Below, one piece after another: positions 4,098 through 6,538 of a stretch of DNA of 6,538 nt. The notes beneath the pieces are model-generated. The model saw only the letters and a program-made list of their open reading frames with translations, ran no database searches and was not told the origin of the DNA. Numbering within the stretch: the first letter of the stretch is position 1; the number at the start of each line of letters is the position of its first letter. This DNA is from CAIYRG01 sp035577685 (lineage in GTDB: Bacteria > Pseudomonadota > Alphaproteobacteria > Micropepsales > Micropepsaceae), in assembly GCA_035577685.1 (NCBI GenBank), contig DATLVC010000073.1, positions 1 through 6,538 on the forward strand, given 5' to 3'. The position numbers and the translations under genes were made by a program.

Positions 4098-6538
4098 ATG
4101 TCCGAAGACCCGCAAACCCCCAAGCGCGACTACCGCGCCACGCTGTTCCTGCCCACCACCGATTTTCCCATGAAAGCGGGCCTTCCGGAGGCCGAACCCA
4201 AATGGCTGAAGCGCTGGGAGGAGATGGGGCTGTACGCGAAACTGCGCGCCGCCGCGAAGGGCCGCCCGCTTTTTGTGCTGCATGACGGACCGCCTTACGC
4301 CAATGGCGACATCCATATCGGCACCGCACTGAACAAGATTTTGAAGGATTTCGTAGTGCGCTCGCGGCAGATGCTGGGGTTTAACGCGCCCTATATCCCC
4401 GGCTGGGACTGCCATGGCCTGCCCATCGAATGGAAGATCGAAGAGGAATACCGCGCCAAGGGCAAATCCAAGGACGAGGTGCCGGTCAACGAATTGCGCG
4501 CGCAATGCCGTGCCTTTGCCGCGAATTGGATCGGCGTGCAGCGCGAGCAATTCCAGCGGCTGGGCTGCACCGGCGACTGGATGCGCCCCTACACAACGAT
4601 GGCGTTCGCCGCCGAAGCGCAGATCGTGCGCGAGCTGCATAAATTCGTGATGAACGGGCTGCTCTATCGCGGGTCGCGGCCGGTGATGTGGTCGCCGGTG
4701 GAGAAGACCGCGCTCGCCGAAGCCGAGGTGGAATATCACGAGAAATCCTCGCCGCAGATTTATGTGAAGTTTCCCGTTTGGGCCGCAGGTCGCGACGGGC
4801 CCGAAATGCGGATGGGTGTCCTTGGTGCCAAGGTTATCATCTGGACCACCACTCCGTGGACGATACCTGGCAATCGAGCAATCGCTTATTCGCCGGACAT
4901 CACCTACGGCCTCTACGAGGTGATATCGGCTGAGAGCGAATTCGCGTCTGCAGGTGAAAAGTATCTTCTTGCCGATGTACTTTCGGACCAAGTCGCCAAA
5001 TACGCCAAGATCGGCCTGCGAAAGCTTGAAAGCATCGACCCGAAGGGCTTGATGTGTCGGCACCCGTTTGATGGGAAGGGTTATGATTTTTCGGTGCCGC
5101 TGCTGCCCGGCGAACATGTCACGGCCGACACCGGCACGGGCTTCGTCCACACCGCACCCAGCCACGGTGAAGACGATTTCGAGCTGGGCCGCAAATACAA
5201 ACTCGAAATCCCGTTTCTGGTCGCGCCGGACGGATCGTTCCTGCCGAATGTGCCGCTGTTCGCGGGCAAGCGTATCCTCACGCCCGAAGGCAAGGACGGC
5301 GATGCCAATGGCGCGGTCATCAAGGAACTGATCGCGGCTGGTGCGCTCCTCGCCAAGGGCACGCTGCGGCATCAATACCCCCATAGCTGGCGCTCCAAAG
5401 CGCCGGTGATCTTCCGTGCCACCCCGCAATGGTTCGCCGGAATCGACAAGCCGTTCCTGGGTTCCAACGAGGCGACGTTGCGCCAACTCGCCCTGGGCGC
5501 CATCGCGGCGACGCGCTGGTATCCGCGTGCCGGGGAAAACCGCATCGGCGCCATGGTGAAGGACCGCCCCGATTGGGTGTTGTCGCGCCAGCGCGCCTGG
5601 GGCGTTCCGATTGCGGTCTTCGTGCACAAGGGCACTGGCGAGTTGTTGCGCGATGAAGCCGTGAATGCGCGCATCACCGACGCCTTCGAAAAGGAAGGCG
5701 CCGACGCGTGGTTCGCCTCGCCGCCGTCGCGGTTCCTCGGCGATCATCACGAAAGCGATTACGAACAGATCACCGACATTCTGGACGTGTGGTTCGATTC
5801 CGGTTCGACCCATTCTTTCGTGGTCGAGAATCCCATCGATCCGCATTGGCCGAAAAAAGAACACGCCGATCTTTATCTGGAAGGTTCGGATCAGCATCGC
5901 GGCTGGTTCCAGTCCTCGCTGCTGGAATCCTGCGGCACGCGCGGACGCGCGCCCTATGATGCGGTGCTGACCCATGGCTTCGTGCTCGACGAGCAGGGCC
6001 GCAAAATGTCCAAATCTCTCGGCAATGTCGTGGCGCCCCAGAAAATCGCGCAGCAGAACGGCGCGGAAATCCTGCGTCTGTGGGTGGCGTCGTCCGATTT
6101 CACCGAGGATTTGCGCATCGGGCCGGAGATCATCAAGGCCGCGGTCGATTCCTATCGCCGCCTGCGCAACACCATCCGTTTCATGCTCGCCAATCTCGAA
6201 GGCTTCGACGAGCTGGAACGCATCGCGCCATCCGAGATGCCGGAACTCGAACGCTTCATCCTGGCGCGGCTTGCGGCCTTGGATGCCGAGGTGCGGGCGG
6301 GCAATTCGGAATTCGATTTCACACGCGTCTTCTCGACCGTGTTCAATTTCGCCACCACGGATTTGTCGGCTTTCTATTTCGACATCCGCAAGGATGTTCT
6401 CTATTGCGATTCCCGCACCAGTCTGCGCCGCCGCGCCGCGCGCACGGTGACCGATGCGCTTTTCACGCGCGTCGTGACATGGCTGGCGCCGGTCCTGTGC
6501 TTCACCATGGAGGAGGCGTGGACGACTCGTTACGGCGC
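4098..6538 (+). CDS. ileS: Isoleucine--tRNA ligase IleRS (3' end outside the window)
   Basis: IleRS charges tRNA-Ile in the cytoplasm. The frame is open from ATG 4098 to the right edge: 813 codons of the roughly 950 usual for the family. An in-frame TGA at 4083-4085 excludes an earlier start, and GAGAAAG at 4084-4090 is a modest ribosome binding site. The catalytic core has HDGPPYANG at 62-70, GWDCHGLPIE at 102-111, DVWFDSGSTH at 563-572, EGSDQHRGWFQSSL at 595-608 and KMSKS at 636-640. The HIGH signature reads HIGT at 73-76, which is unusual. The CP1 editing domain has WTTTPWTIPGNRAI at 249-262 and GTGFVHTAPSHGEDDF at 346-361, so post-transfer editing appears intact. The anticodon-binding helical domain begins near residue 715. 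The C-terminal zinc region lies beyond the edge. Codons about 237-330 use rarer synonyms than the rest. Confidence 0.97.
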   Translation, partial: MSEDPQTPKRDYRATLFLPTTDFPMKAGLPEAEPKWLKRWEEMGLYAKLRAAAKGRPLFVLHDGPPYANGDIHIGTALNKILKDFVVRSRQMLGFNAPYIPGWDCHGLPIEWKIEEEYRAKGKSKDEVPVNELRAQCRAFAANWIGVQREQFQRLGCTGDWMRPYTTMAFAAEAQIVRELHKFVMNGLLYRGSRPVMWSPVEKTALAEAEVEYHEKSSPQIYVKFPVWAAGRDGPEMRMGVLGAKVIIWTTTPWTIPGNRAIAYSPDITYGLYEVISAESEFASAGEKYLLADVLSDQVAKYAKIGLRKLESIDPKGLMCRHPFDGKGYDFSVPLLPGEHVTADTGTGFVHTAPSHGEDDFELGRKYKLEIPFLVAPDGSFLPNVPLFAGKRILTPEGKDGDANGAVIKELIAAGALLAKGTLRHQYPHSWRSKAPVIFRATPQWFAGIDKPFLGSNEATLRQLALGAIAATRWYPRAGENRIGAMVKDRPDWVLSRQRAWGVPIAVFVHKGTGELLRDEAVNARITDAFEKEGADAWFASPPSRFLGDHHESDYEQITDILDVWFDSGSTHSFVVENPIDPHWPKKEHADLYLEGSDQHRGWFQSSLLESCGTRGRAPYDAVLTHGFVLDEQGRKMSKSLGNVVAPQKIAQQNGAEILRLWVASSDFTEDLRIGPEIIKAAVDSYRRLRNTIRFMLANLEGFDELERIAPSEMPELERFILARLAALDAEVRAGNSEFDFTRVFSTVFNFATTDLSAFYFDIRKDVLYCDSRTSLRRRAARTVTDALFTRVVTWLAPVLCFTMEEAWTTRYG

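Noticed and set aside
3972..5975. A 667-codon open frame on the minus strand opposite ileS
   Set aside because: It lies exactly opposite a clearly conserved ileS frame with all synthetase motifs. Its translation has no recognisable domain and is rich in R, H and G. It is a shadow of GC-rich codon use.

Overview
The window looks like chromosomal DNA of a GC-rich alphaproteobacterium. The evidence is the strong preference for C or G at third codon positions, and the order HAD class IIA hydrolase (TIGR01459 type), MaoC hydratase, ribF, ileS. A TIGR01459-type HAD gene close to ribF and ileS is a familiar alphaproteobacterial arrangement. The genus cannot be read from the sequence. No phage, transposon, CRISPR, tRNA or rRNA was seen.

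Layout. Bases 2-451 (+) are the 3' end of an NHL-type beta-propeller gene that enters from the left. It converges on a minus-strand gene, 528-1463, for an exported metallo-beta-lactamase-fold hydrolase with a complete subclass B3-like zinc ligand set. A strong hairpin with T-tracts on both sides (471-507) separates the two stops and probably terminates both transcripts. The hydrolase gene is divergent from a rightward run of four genes, across a 130-base spacer holding a REP-like imperfect palindrome. The four are a HAD class IIA hydrolase (1594-2469), a PhaJ-like MaoC hydratase (2526-2960), ribF (2981-3943) and ileS (4098 to beyond the right edge, 813 codons visible).

Function. The right two thirds is core metabolism. 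RibF makes FMN and FAD, and IleS charges tRNA-Ile. The HAD protein may act on a phosphorylated metabolite and the MaoC protein on an enoyl-CoA, but their substrates cannot be read from sequence. HAD, maoC and ribF are tightly spaced and probably co-transcribed. ileS sits behind a 154-base leader with hairpins and a direct repeat, so it may have its own control. The left third (propeller, exported hydrolase) looks like accessory envelope or periplasmic functions.

Nothing here is clearly a new system. The best points for a second look are an IleRS whose HIGH signature reads HIGT, a short patch of deviant codon use inside the IleRS editing domain, a HAD hydrolase with Trp in place of the second motif I Asp, the B3-like exported hydrolase, and three unexplained palindromic intergenic elements.
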